Shown in pieces: positions 12,701 to 22,670 of a stretch of 64,000 nt of DNA. The DNA comes from Aptenodytes patagonicus. Its lineage: Eukaryota; Chordata; Aves; Sphenisciformes; Spheniscidae. Under the pieces are notes generated by a model, which saw only the letters and a list, made by a program, of their open reading frames with translations, was not told the origin of the DNA and searched no databases. Made by a program: the position numbers and the translations under genes. The stretch is from assembly GCF_965638725.1 (NCBI RefSeq), contig NC_134949.1:119163794-119227793 (forward strand), in the 5' to 3' direction. How positions within the stretch are numbered: the stretch's first letter is position 1; every line of letters starts with the position of its first letter.

Positions 12701-14183
12701 CCATATGTTTCCCTGGAAAGATTTAAATCTGAAATCATAGAATAATACAATATAGGTTGAAAGGGATGCCCGCACATCACCTAGCCCACAACCTGGTCCA
12801 ACTACCAATAACCATGATGTGCCAACCAACTATTAAAAATATCTGAACTTTCACAACAACAAAGTTCAAGAAAGCAGACAGACGTGGAACTGAAAGGGGC
12901 ATACAGAATCAAGATCACCTACAATGGGATAAGATACAGATTTACCTTGTTTACTTCCTCTGGATCTTCATCTTTGAAAGTAAGGAACTGAATTTCACAT
13001 GATTTGGTCAAGGGTCTATACATATCCCAGACTTCACCATCCACAAGAGCTAGAACGGATTTCCTGCAATGCCATTCACTTAAGTCTAAAGAAAATGAAA
13101 AAAGTATTACACAGTTATTAACCATACTCCTCAGAGTCAGCAGTTTAGACCCCTGCATTTGTAACAACAAACTGCAAGTTTCACTTTTGTAAATGACTTG
13201 GAAGGATGAGCAGTTAATAGAGCCTCCAAAAATTAACGCAGTTTCTGCTGATGTATTTTAGTACAAATGTATTTTAAACATATTTTAAACTACAAATATT
13301 CTGAATGCATGTCTGTTACCTTGGTCATTGAAATGTCAATAATATTAACATTTTGAATTTGGATGACAAGTCCTTCAATCGGCAGCGCAATTTTCATCAC
13401 CAGTGGCACAACATTAGTTTAAGGGTCCATTCACTTACGCATGGCACAATTGTATGGAGTAGACAAAGCTTTGTTCATTACAAACACGCTGCCAGGGTGA
13501 GATTTCCCAGTGTATTTTACTTCGATTTTCTCAATTCGTGGATACAGAGATAACTGTCTCTCCTTCTCTTTGGTAAAGAGCTCATTACGCATCTGAATCA
13601 CTTCATCCGATGTCAGTCGAGAAACAGTCGGCGTGGAGATGAACCCTGGTAAAGGAATGATCTAAAATAAGCAATAAGGTGTTTTTAAAGCCTCTTTATA
13701 AGGTGCTTGTTTCTACAGAAAGGAGGACACGCCACCGCACTGCTAATCCATGTGTCCGCCTCAACATGTGCAAGGCGAGCACTTCAGCAGCTCTTACTGC
13801 CCGTCCACCCTCGGTCCCTGCAATGCCTGCATGAAGTCGCAGCAGAAAACTCTGAAGCAACGAAAGCTTAAGGACGTTCTCTGCCTGCAAAGGCTCTTCC
13901 TTCCCTCAGACGGGCCCCTGCGGACCGCGCCCGCTCTGCGCCCCCGCGCCTCGTCCCCACGGCCCCCGCGCCGCGGCCCGCGCCCACAGCGGCCTCCTCA
14001 GCCCGGCGGGCCGGGGGCCCGAGCCGCCCCAAGCCGGGCGCCTCAAAGCACCGGCGCAGGACAAGCCCGCAACCAGCCCGGCGCCCCGCTGCGCCCGCAC
14101 ACGCCCCCGCGCCCGGCCTGCCGCCACTCACGGCGCCCCTCCCGCCCGCCCCGCAGGCAGCCAGCGGCCCAGCGCGCCGCCAT
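3636..14183 (-). CDS. MRPL39: MRPL39, mitochondrial large ribosomal subunit protein mL39 (10 coding exons)
   Basis: The protein belongs to the 39S mitochondrial ribosomal subunit and is related to threonyl-tRNA synthetase N-terminal regions (TGS-like plus second-additional-domain-like), without synthetase activity. Coding exons on the minus strand are 14132-14183, 13439-13645, 12946-13085, 12374-12473, 11697-11764, 9729-9841, 7118-7183, 5742-5895, 4768-4815 and 3636-3722. All introns are GT-AG and all phases join, giving 1035 nt, or 344 residues plus stop (human about 338). The N-terminus is Arg-rich ([13 protein letters not shown]...), as expected of a mitochondrial presequence. Conserved blocks include [64 protein letters not shown] and [15 protein letters not shown]. 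The start at 14183 was chosen because it lies in the CpG island and joins in phase to exon 2. The neighbour JAM2 is divergent, as in human. Exon boundaries come from reading splice sites by eye; the C-terminal tail is the least conserved part. Confidence 0.97.
4768..4815 (-). CDS. MRPL39: MRPL39 exon 9
   Basis: A 48-nt phase-0 exon for residues 301-316 ([16 protein letters not shown]), with acceptor TAATACAG and donor CTG|GTAAGT. It matches the human AHFTIWDKLLERSRKM block and is too short to show up as an ORF on its own. Confidence 0.93.
5742..5895 (-). CDS. MRPL39: MRPL39 exon 8
   Basis: Residues 249-300, [17 protein letters not shown] through [11 protein letters not shown], the most conserved part of the protein. 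The acceptor is CTCATCAG|G, the donor AAG|GTAACT. Confidence 0.96.
7118..7183 (-). CDS. MRPL39: MRPL39 exon 7
   Basis: Residues 227-249, [21 protein letters not shown]. The acceptor is TTGTTCAG|A and the donor ATAG|GTGAGC. The antisense CR1 begins about 190 bp upstream (in transcript sense) of this acceptor. Confidence 0.95.
   Translation of the reverse strand: MQNGDDRTKSFSEYGRNCNLT
7184..7371 (-). other. Downstream part of MRPL39 intron 6
   Basis: Intron sequence between exon 7 and the CR1 copy. A 17-A run next to exon 7 (about 7194-7210 on plus) serves as part of the polypyrimidine tract on the minus strand. Confidence 0.6.
7374..8748 (+). mobile_element. CR1 LINE copy with a long ORF2 remnant, antisense in MRPL39 intron 6
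   Basis: A 5'-truncated CR1 non-LTR retrotransposon. An uninterrupted frame of 426 codons (7371-8651) covers the reverse transcriptase from the RPVSLTS block through [10 protein letters not shown] (motif A) to the thumb and C-terminal region ([58 protein letters not shown]). The catalytic FADD motif reads SADN (7848-7859), and the usual GVPQGS block upstream is degraded to HSSGFNSR, so an active enzyme is not expected. The 3' end shows the CR1 signature GGTCCCTTCTAACTG and a short ATTCTATTCTATG tail. No target duplication is seen, as is normal for CR1. Confidence 0.95.
8749..9728 (-). other. Upstream part of MRPL39 intron 6
   Basis: Ordinary AT-rich intron DNA between the CR1 copy and exon 6. 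I see no exon, structured RNA or further recognisable repeat. Confidence 0.6.
9729..9841 (-). CDS. MRPL39: MRPL39 exon 6
   Basis: Residues 190-227, [20 protein letters not shown] through CEMFQHN. The acceptor is TTTTTTAG|GAC, the donor ACAG|GTAAGT. It aligns with the human [21 protein letters not shown] block. Confidence 0.95.
10129..10133. repeat. Target-site duplication, left copy (CCAAC)
   Basis: CCAAC directly precedes the LTR terminus TGTTGTGG and is repeated exactly at 10660-10664 after the other terminus. Five bp is typical of ERVL-type and many ERV1-type insertions. Confidence 0.85.
10134..10659 (-). mobile_element. Solo LTR (avian ERVL-like), complete, in MRPL39 intron 5
   Basis: A 526-bp element with TG...CA ends, flanked by a perfect 5-bp duplication. 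On the minus strand it begins TGTCCTGGTTTCGGCTGGG, a familiar start of a large bird LTR family, and carries a TATA-like GTATATAAAC at 10399-10408. An ATTAAA is present at about 10259-10264, minus strand, as a candidate polyadenylation signal. No gag, pol or env flanks it, so it is the product of LTR-LTR recombination. Its transcriptional sense is the same as MRPL39. The exact duplication suggests a moderately recent insertion. Confidence 0.92.
10399..10408 (-). promoter_or_regulatory. TATA box of the solo LTR
   Basis: GTTTATATAC on the plus strand reads GTATATAAAC on the minus strand. It lies mid-LTR, where the U3 core promoter is expected, and points toward MRPL39 exons 6-10. Confidence 0.5.
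10660..10664. repeat. Target-site duplication, right copy (CCAAC)
   Basis: Exact match to 10129-10133; it marks the boundary of the solo LTR. Confidence 0.85.
10665..11696 (-). other. Upstream part of MRPL39 intron 5
   Basis: Intron DNA between the solo LTR and exon 5. I see no coding potential or recognisable repeat. Confidence 0.6.
11697..11764 (-). CDS. MRPL39: MRPL39 exon 5
   Basis: Residues 167-189, [19 protein letters not shown] then KPTN. The acceptor is ATTTCAG|TG and the donor AAAC|GTAAGC. It matches human [19 protein letters not shown]. Confidence 0.96.
12374..12473 (-). CDS. MRPL39: MRPL39 exon 4
   Basis: Residues 134-167, [18 protein letters not shown] then [15 protein letters not shown]. 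The acceptor is CTTTATAG|GCC and the donor CCAG|GTGATA, the weakest donor of the gene. Confidence 0.95.
12733..12815 (-). mobile_element. Old CR1 3'-end fragment in MRPL39 intron 3
   Basis: ATCATAGAATAATACAATAT followed by GGTTGAAAGGGATGC and CACCTAGCCCACAACCTGGTC is a decayed reverse complement of the CR1 3' UTR. It is much more diverged than the other CR1 copies here. Confidence 0.7.
12946..13085 (-). CDS. MRPL39: MRPL39 exon 3
   Basis: Residues 87-133: [36 protein letters not shown] and [10 protein letters not shown]. This is the core of the TGS-like region. The acceptor is TTTCTTTAG|AC, the donor AACAAG|GTAAAT. Confidence 0.97.
13439..13645 (-). CDS. MRPL39: MRPL39 exon 2
   Basis: Residues 18-87. 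It begins (R)[20 protein letters not shown], matching human [21 protein letters not shown], and ends [16 protein letters not shown]. The acceptor was placed at TTTACCAG|GGTTC because only this choice keeps phase with exon 1. A second AG lies 16 nt further upstream. Confidence 0.94.
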
Positions 14184-14420
14184 GCTGCGGCCGAGTCCCG
14201 CCGCCCCGGTGCCTTCTCCCCCGGCTCCGCCGGAAACAACGGCGGCGGCAGCGCCGTTCCGCCCGGCGCTCCTCCCGCGGCCGCCAGGCGGCGCCCGGGT
14301 CGGGGCCCGGGCCGGGGCCCGGGCCGCCTCGAGGCGCAGCGCGGGGCCTACGGGGCGGCGGCGGCTCGGGGCGGGAGGAACGGCCGGCGGCTGCCCGCAG
14401 CGCAACGCGGGGCTGGCCCT
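13900..14420. promoter_or_regulatory. MRPL39: CpG-island promoter of MRPL39
   Basis: A dense GC/CpG stretch surrounds MRPL39 exon 1 with no TATA box near the start, typical of a housekeeping mitochondrial protein gene. The many overlapping open frames on both strands here come from GC-rich composition and are not credible proteins. Transcription from the opposite edge toward JAM2 is possible but unsupported. Confidence 0.75.
14132..14183 (-). CDS. MRPL39: MRPL39 exon 1 (coding part)
   Basis: ATG at 14183 in the context GCAGCATGG. It encodes [17 protein letters not shown] plus the first base of R18 and ends at GCGCC|GTGAGT. It is Arg/Ala-rich with few acidic residues, consistent with a mitochondrial targeting sequence. 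The human N-terminus is not alignable in detail, so the start rests on phase, position and composition. Confidence 0.85.
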
Positions 14421-17400
14421 CCTCGCCCTCAGCTTTCAGCTCTCTCTCCAAAGGCCCCGTTATGTATACATTAGCTCCGCTATGCTGTGGGTGTAAGGCG
14501 TAGCCCCTCTGCCCTCCCTTTGCCTCAACAGGCCTCGTTGCGCCGGGCAGTAAGGTCATCCCCGAGAGCAGCAGCTTTTGGATGGCCTTAAGGTGTGCAT
14601 TCAGCCGTCTCGTAATAAGGATCGCAGATATGTAGTACTGGGGCTACAGCATTAACATTAACAGCCCGGTGGCTGGTGGAAAAGGCCTTTGGTGCCCGTC
14701 TCCCCGCTGGTGGCAGGGCCGCGGGCAGGCCCGTCCTCACCCCCAGCTCCCCTTTGCTGTCACTGGCCTCCCTACCGCCCTTCCTCCCCAAAAGATTGAA
14801 GCCAAGAACAAACTAGCTACCGCGCAGGTAGGAAAACCATGGCTTGCGTTAAAACTTGTGAAATAACTCAGAATTTGTTTCAACGCTTTACAATTTAGCT
14901 GACGGTGGTCTTCAGCCCAGTCCCCGACTGGCAAAGATAAAACAACAGCCATCAAGAATGCCAATGTCAAACAGTTACACTGAATTAGTGTCATTAAGAG
15001 CTAAAGGATGTAATTAAACTCAGCATCAAAAAAACAAATGTGTTAATACTGGCAAAGACCGGCAACAGAGAGAATTTTCCACTGCGGAAACACGTCTGCA
15101 GCGCAGTGGGACAGCTGGCTCCTCCTGGTTCGGTACCTGGCACTGGCTTTGCTGCTCACCCGGGCTCTCATCCAGAAAACCAGGTGTGCGAGTACAGTAG
15201 CTATTTGTGCCCTTTGTTACACTATTTGATAGATTAAGAATTTCAGCAGGTCAATCATCCTGCTTCCTCATTTTTTAAAACGTGTTAAATACAAGTTATT
15301 TTTTAGTGCACCAGGCTTATTGAAGGCTACATACTTGCGTGTGTAAAACAGTGTATAGCTTTGAGGTGAAAGGTCCTGAGAAAACACAAAGATGCTACTA
15401 TTATTTATATCATTATAGTTCAACTACACCATTTCTTCTATTAACTTTTTATTCTATGGCTTGAGGACTCATATGCCGTCAATGATCACATCACATAATT
15501 GTTTTGTTTTAAACAGTAAAAAAAAACCAAACAAACAAATTCACAATGTAGGGTATAAAAAGAACATTTTTAGTCCATGAGGAGATAAATTCGAAGTGTT
15601 TGGAGAATGAAAGACAGAAACAAACCCTATTCTGTCACTCTGAGGAAGTCTTGAACAGCAAGAGTAAAATCCTATTTGATAGTGCACACTTCTTCATTAT
15701 ATGTCTCCCTCTGTTTTAAATTGCCACTTTCTAATCTCTAAATCTTCTTTTGTACAAGTATTTGCAACTTTTTATTCCGCTTAATCTTCAGAAAAATAGT
15801 GGTAGAATATCTTGGCCCTCCTTCCATTTGTTTGGTGTCACTCTGGAAGCACAATGCAGATAAAAACCATCTGGGACTTGTACCACGATGAAGACTACAG
15901 GAGGAGCATGATCGTAGCCCTCTCCTTTTGGTAATCCCCGTCCAACAGAGAGACGGTGCAAAGCTTTACCCCCCAGTGGAAATCAAAAGACATCCAAAGC
16001 TGCTGGAAATTTCACCCAGGGTTCAGCTGGCATCTCTACAGCCCCTGGACAAAAGCAGAAAAGAGGAACAACAATGGCATAGATTTGGGGTTAATTGAAA
16101 AGTTCAGTCTTCATGCTGATTTTTGATTCATGCTGACCCAGCTGGCTCACAACTGTAATATCATTACTCTGTTTACTACAGTATATTTACTTGAGGCTTC
16201 TGTGAGAGGGTAAAAACCCCTGGGTCCACTCAAACCCCATGGACTGAGCGGAGGGCCAGCTGGGGGTTACTCTCAGCTGCCAAACATGGCCCTGTCAGCA
16301 GCCTGTGGGGGACGTAAAAGCTCAGTGCAATCCCCCAGCTATTGACCCCTCAATGCCAAGAGACAAAGGCCTTCCGACTGAGAAGTACTCTGGGAAGGGT
16401 TTGGTTGAAGTCCAGTGGCTTTTAGTGTGTCACAACATGGAGCATGTTTGTGGTACCGAGAAGAGAGAGGTAACAAAAGTGAAAAACCGTCCAAGAATAA
16501 TTACAAGTATCAGACTTCATAAAGCCCTTTGACTTTCAGAAAAACTGTGGATGTTCTGATGATGTGCAGAAGAAAATGGGAGGTTGCCCTACAAGGCAAC
16601 AGTAACCCCATTAAGTGCTCTTATGCCACAGTATGTGACCCAACCGTAATGGGTAAGTGACAAACCATGACGGTTTATGGCTCTCATGGAAGCAAGATTG
16701 CCTCAAAAGCAAAACTGGCTTAAAACCCCCTACCCCTCCCTTTGCCCTTCTCATCCATTTCTCACTGCTTACCCTCTAGGTAGACAACTGTGGCAGCGCT
16801 GTACAAGGTGCTGAACACGAGATCACTGAAGCGATACAAATTGCAGGATCCGTATTGCTGAAAGATTATGTTTTATTCACATTATTTCAGTGACCTGGCT
16901 TAAAGTGCAGCTTCATATACACATTGCACACTGTGCACACTGTGGCGAAATAATTCTGAATCTACCACCGTCAGCATCGTGGCTAACATGTTGTCCACTG
17001 TTGCTCAGGTTGAATCGCGAAATGTCCTGCAATGCCATCCAATTTGGTGGACCTCTTTTAGAAAATGTACGTTTTAGAAAAGTACCTTTGATTGCTACTG
17101 AGCTGTCTGCTCAGTGGCAGTGATCTTGCAAATTCAGTTGGAAAAAAAAATGGCATTAATACTGTACTTTGCAAGTCAAAGATAAAATTATACAAGACAT
17201 TCCAGAAAATGGAGGGGGGGTAGTCAACAGAAAAAAGCTACTGAGAACAACTAATTTGTGTTACTGTTATCTTGTTCTGCCCTCACGTTTTCTGGCTTTC
17301 CTGGTTCAAGTTTGGCTGACACATTAGATATGAAATATTTTAACAGTCTAATAGAGATACAGTGTTCTATCACAGCACTCTAATCCTTTTTATTATAGCA

Positions 17401-20400
17401 AGACAACTAATCTATGGCATACTCTGTCTTTAAACAGCCATCAACAACAGCTTCATGGAAAAAAAGAACATCTGAAATTTTTTTTGCTTCTTTTCTCTAA
17501 ACTATTCTTGCTCACTGTTTTCAGTTTCAAAGTACAAAACAAGCAGATAATCTGCTAGCTAAATCAGATTTTTTTTCCCAGACGGGAGTTAAAGCAATTA
17601 ACATGAAGCAGCGAAACAAAGTAACAAGATGCCACAGAAGTAGAAAGGAAACAAGGCCAACTATAACTAAAGGAGTGGATAGCCATTAAAGCAACACCCC
17701 AGAACATTATAAAAAGCTAGGTGTGGTGACAGTTAAAATTGCAAAATAGAAAAATTGTCCCTTAAATTGTAGATATCAACCCCTCCACACGCTTACACAT
17801 GGCTGCTGATAATTCTTCACACTAAAGAGCAAGGCTTTCAAGCTGATAGATTCAACGTACTGCAGGCTGGTAGTCAGGGCACAATGAAAAACACATAGCA
17901 CATCGATCAATGAGTTTCAGAAACAAGGTTTGTGACATGGAGCATGAAATATGTATTTTGGTGATTAAGCTAGTTAATTAAATGGAATCTGTTTTAGCAG
18001 TTTTACAAAATAGATTTCCATCAACTTGTCCCGTTGCCGTGCCCAGAATCACACCAGAACAGTCGCTCTACAGCCATGTGCTCCCATCTCCAGCACTTAC
18101 TAGAACAACCATATGTCACAACAATTTGGTGTGCTTGGAAAAAAGATGTGTACAGAAATTTAACCCACAGGCTATGGCACCAAGTCTCAAATGGCATCTC
18201 TGACCACCTCAAATGCAACATTCCTCTTCTAGAAACATGAAAAAATCTGTTTCTTCTTCTTTAAATATGGAAAAATATTCAAACATGTCTTCCTGATCAA
18301 AACCTAAACAATGAAAATTCCAATAACAATCAGCCCTCCAGCTCTCCATATAAGTAAAGATATAGGTATACTTATGCACAGGAGTGCTTTTTTCCTATGT
18401 CTTTCTCCCTCAGTGGCTCCAGATCCTAAATCTTCCCCCCTGCTCCTCTCATCATAACCAAGCACAGTTATCAGCAACCTTGCTGGGCTACCCGCTATTA
18501 TAGATCAGCTAAGAGACACCCAAAAAGTTTAAAGAACACTGAACTTAGGGAAGCACGGGAAGAAAAGGGAAAAGTGGTGCAGAACTGTAATCTTCGGTGC
18601 TTTCACTCTACAAACAAGAGATGAGCTACTCACAGATCATCACACATCCATACTGCCTGCTCATCAACACAATAAAAAATATGCATTTGCTTACATGAGA
18701 CTAGGGTTACACTAGTTGATCTGCTTAAATTCAGTGAGTAAACTCGAGATATGCCAGGTTTATGCCTGAATGGGATATACTAGGGAAGCATTGCCTTTCA
18801 TTAAACTTCTTTTTTTAATGGCGGTGCAAGGATGAACGTTCATCGGCTCTCTCACGACTGTCTTCTAGTTTGGTATGTGTAAGCCATGACAGATGAGTGA
18901 TTACATAGGAATTAACACCTTACTCTTCTAAGTGTTAATTAAACAGCCAGTTCCCTTCTTGTAGCACACTACTTTTCCCCCATCCTACGCATGTTTTTGA
19001 GAAGAGGAATCATAAACGTCTTCCTCTCTTACCTATCTGTAACGTGTTTGAGCATTTACATTGCAACACCTGTGTAACCACATCTAGCAGTTCTAATTTG
19101 TTGTACTGATTTTTGTATTGTTATACCTCAAAGTTATTCTAGAAGTCAGCATGCAAGGTGCAGAAAAATAAATCTAGGGTGATTTGGTTTTGTTCGCCCA
19201 GCAAAATAAAACCTATTTTTAGTGGAGAAATCACCAAAAGGAGTATTTTCTTAATATGGATTAATTTCTCTGTATTCATTTTTATCATCCTATAGCTAAG
19301 AAAAATGAAACATTCCCAAAGTGAAGAGTCAGAGTTTTGGCTTATACTGTTTCACAGAATTTTTGCAAATTATTTTTCAAAACTGTTTTCGCCCAGAGCT
19401 CTTTAACGGAGTGGTGGTGCCATAATAAAAGAGGTAAACTTGTATTGTTAGAGCAGATTACCATTAGCACTCTCATTTGCAATAGTAAGTTTCATTAAAA
19501 GGAGAAAGAATTACATTGCAATGTAAGAATGTAGATTTATCTAAAATATCAACTAATGAGGGTAATCTTTTGGTTTATGAATTATTGAGATCATTAACAA
19601 GCAGCCAAGTCTTGAAATCATGTTGCACTTCCACACAACTCTTGAAGGCTTTTCTACACAAAGAACTTGACTAGAATAGTTATTACAAAATCAGATAGCT
19701 ATTCTTGACCGGCATTCTGTGTGCAGACGTTAATTATAGGCTATTTTTATTATTCTAAAAAGGAGTCTCTATGGAAATCTCTCCAAGAATAACTGTTAGA
19801 CTGAGTATCTCGAACAAATTCTTCCATGTTGGGCTCTATGTGCTGTTTAATGAAAATATTTTTACTACGTCTAACTTAAAAAGATTAAAAATATGGATAG
19901 CAGTCTTGTACTCTTCTAACAAAGTACTTACAGTATTTTTAAGAGTACCATTGTTCGGCAAAGCACACAGAAGAAGTATATACATTAAATGAACTATATG
20001 CATTACAACCAGTTTTCCAATAATTCTGTAAACGCATTCAGAATACTCTCATTTAGTTGCTGGTGTTTCCTGCAATTGTATAAAGCAAGCAGAGAAACCG
20101 TGATCTGGTTGTTGCTGAAATAAGAGAGAGGAATTGAAAGAAACTGTGAAAATACTGTGAAACCGTACTAGAAAAAGTCAGAGAAATGCTGGGGAGACAA
20201 CCCTGTGCACGGGGTATTTGCTTCACTTGCAAGCGAAACAAAACTGTGAACAGAAAAAAAAAGTAATTTGACCTCATGCTTATACAAACCCTACGCATTT
20301 AAGTGGATTTACTGTGGCGTAAGAGTCACGTTAATGAAATCCAAATTAAACCTTGTATGTGAGCCTATGTATTTGGGCAATTAGAACTGAATGTTTACTG

Positions 20401-21640
20401 TGGTGGAAGGACTACTGCGCTGGGCTAAACTTCATCCCATCATCTAATGGCGTACCTTCTCCTCACCATTCATCTCTTCATTCCCCTCATCGACTCACTG
20501 TCATTACATCAGTTTCAATGGTCATCCTATGAGCAATCCTTTCATTTAATTCCGTAGTGCCATTTCTTAACTTTCCCCACCTCTGTACCTTTTCCACCAG
20601 GCTCCTCCCGTAAATTTAAATTGTACATCAACACGGTGTTTCTATCACCCCGTGGCTTTAAACAGTAAAGCAGTCCTACTGAAATCAATGAAACTTTGTA
20701 TATGCTTAAAGTTGCGATGTGCTGGGCCACACAAAATGAAGAACTTCTCTGTTGCCTATGGAATAGTTTTGATTTTATAAAGTGCGTGTCACCATTGTAC
20801 TGGTAATAGATACTGGACATATATACATGCACGTTTTTTGCAGAAATATTACTTGTATTCTATATACATTTTTGCATGTGAAAAACAAGCTAAGAAGATT
20901 TTGATATGAAGAGCATCATGGCATCCTACTTCTTTGGTCTCCATTAAAATAGCTGCTAGAGATTTTATTTACGAATAATCTTTCCTCATTTTGCTACAGT
21001 CTAACAAAATATAGCCAACGATGCTGTTCTGCTTATCAAAGAAACGCTTATGATACTTTTCTTGTTATAGAACCCTATTACATCAGCGGTGATATATTTT
21101 TAAGATGTCGTTAGAAACTACTCAGAAGCCCGACCAGCCGTCACAATGAGTAATTTTCCTTGATTCATGAATTTAGAGGGCCATTACGCCTCCAGTATAT
21201 TTAATCAAGAATCTCCTAGGCTGGTATAAACTGATAATAAAAAGGGCTTTGCAGGTCGCCGCGCAGCCCATCTCCTGCTGGCTAACGGCCGTGCCCTGCG
21301 CAGGTGGGGCTTGGCCCGGCCCGGCCGTACCGGCGCAAGGAGTCACTGTGACTTCGTGCAAAGCCTGCAGCGTAAAACGGCGCCTCGCCGTCAGGCTGCT
21401 CTCTTGTCATCCGGAACATCTAAACCCTTGTTCCGCGATTTCACCCTGTTATCCCTACTTCCACCCCGGGTGGGTTTGACTTCGGGAAACGGACCAACAG
21501 GGGCTATGGTCTTCTTTGAGAAGTTTAAGCTTTTCGTTATGAAAGTTCATTCTGTTGCGACAAACGTCCTTGAGCTTACGAAGACCTCACAGTTTAAAAA
21601 CAAATAAGGAATTCCGAGGGAAGAGCCGCTGAACACAACA
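14421..21640. other. Intergenic region between MRPL39 and JAM2
   Basis: About 7 kb separate the two divergent CpG islands. No exon with homology or convincing splice sites is seen. Short open frames (at most about 100 codons) occur by chance. The stretch 16200-16700 is somewhat less AT-rich and resembles old mobile DNA, but I cannot assign it to a family. Confidence 0.55.
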
Positions 21641-21649
21641 CAGTACAGC

Positions 21650-22670
21650 CCCGGGATGCGCGGGGGCATCGCGCTGGCCCCATGGCGAGGAGGAGGAGAA
21701 GAAGGAAGAGGAGAGCGATGCGCCCGGAGTTGGCGCGGAGCTGCTGCCCGCCGCGGCTCCCCGCTCCGGGGCGCCCCGGCGGCAGGCCACAGCGCAACCC
21801 CGCAGGCAGCCGCGGCTCCCTGCGCCCGGAGCCAGCGCGGGGCGGGGAGGCGCCTCCTCGGACACGTTAAAAGTTTTGGGGTGGCGGCGGAGGAAGAGGG
21901 CTGGCGGGAGCGACGCGGGAAGGCTCTGCCGGCGCGGAGGCAGAGGCCAGCGGGCGCGGGGGTTGCGCCCCGGCTGCCGCACCTGCTTCACGGCAGCCTC
22001 CCCGGGCGCCCCCGGCCCGCCAGGCGCGGCGCCGCCCCGTTCCTCCGGGCCGAGCCGAGCCGAGGCGAGGCCGGGCCGGGCCGCCCCCCCCGGCCGCGCC
22101 TCACGCCCCGCCGGCGTCGCCCGGCGCTTATTAACCGCTGCCGCCGGTGGGGAGCGGCCGTTGCCGGGAAGATGGCGAGCCGCAGCCTCCGCCTGCTGCT
22201 CCTCGGTTACTTGGGGGTCCTGAGCTGTAAGTGGCCGCGTCCCTTCCCCGCGGGGCAGGCGCGGAGACTATCGCGGACCGCTCCCTCCGGGAGCGCCTCG
22301 GCCGCTGCGCTCCCCGCCCCGCTGCTACGGCGCCGGGCTCCCCGGCCGCGGGGGGAACGGTCCCCCCAAAGTGTGGGTGTGCGCTGAGGGGGGAGGGCTC
22401 GGCTCGGGGGCGCCCGGCTCGCCCGGCCCCTTCCCCGGCCGCCGCCCGGGCCCGGCCCTGCCGCGCCCCGCCGCGCTGCCCGCCGAGAGCCGCGCCCGCC
22501 CCCGCGGCGGCGCTGCCCGGCCGGGGGAGCCTCCGGGCAGGGCGAGGGGAGCCGCGGCGGGACATCGTTTCCCCTCCCTCGCCCCCGGAGCGAGAGGAGC
22601 CAAGTCGCGTCTCCAACAGCGAAATAAAAGCGAACGCGTCCTTCCCTGCGGCCGGGGGAGTGCGCGCTGA
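21650..22670. promoter_or_regulatory. JAM2: CpG-island promoter and 5' UTR of JAM2
   Basis: A roughly 1-kb block of very high GC and CpG surrounds JAM2 exon 1, with multiple GGCGGG/CCCGCC GC boxes and no clear TATA box. The translation start at 22172 lies inside it. Overlapping long open frames on both strands are compositional. An in-frame upstream ATG at 21656 is discussed in the findings. Confidence 0.8.
22172..22226 (+). CDS. JAM2: JAM2 exon 1 (coding part)
   Basis: ATG in the strong context GAAGATGG. It encodes [18 protein letters not shown], a hydrophobic signal peptide with an n-region Arg pair, plus one base of Y19. The donor is GAGCT|GTAAGT. The start was chosen because it puts the signal peptide at the N-terminus, as in the human protein. 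Confidence 0.95.

Noticed and set aside
13868-14239. Alternative MRPL39 N-terminus in the second frame, joining the upstream AG of exon 2
   Set aside because: The frame is open and would join in phase, but it begins at TTG, has no ATG that I can see, and fits the human N-terminal region worse than the RRFIS junction.
13750-14559. Overlapping open frames of 70-248 codons on both strands around MRPL39 exon 1
   Set aside because: Pro/Arg/Ala-rich translations caused by GC-rich, stop-poor composition of the CpG island; no domain, and they conflict with the MRPL39 exon.
16305-16532. 75-codon open frame in intergenic DNA, possible small gene
   Set aside because: No recognisable homology, no splice structure, and no promoter or polyadenylation signal in suitable positions.
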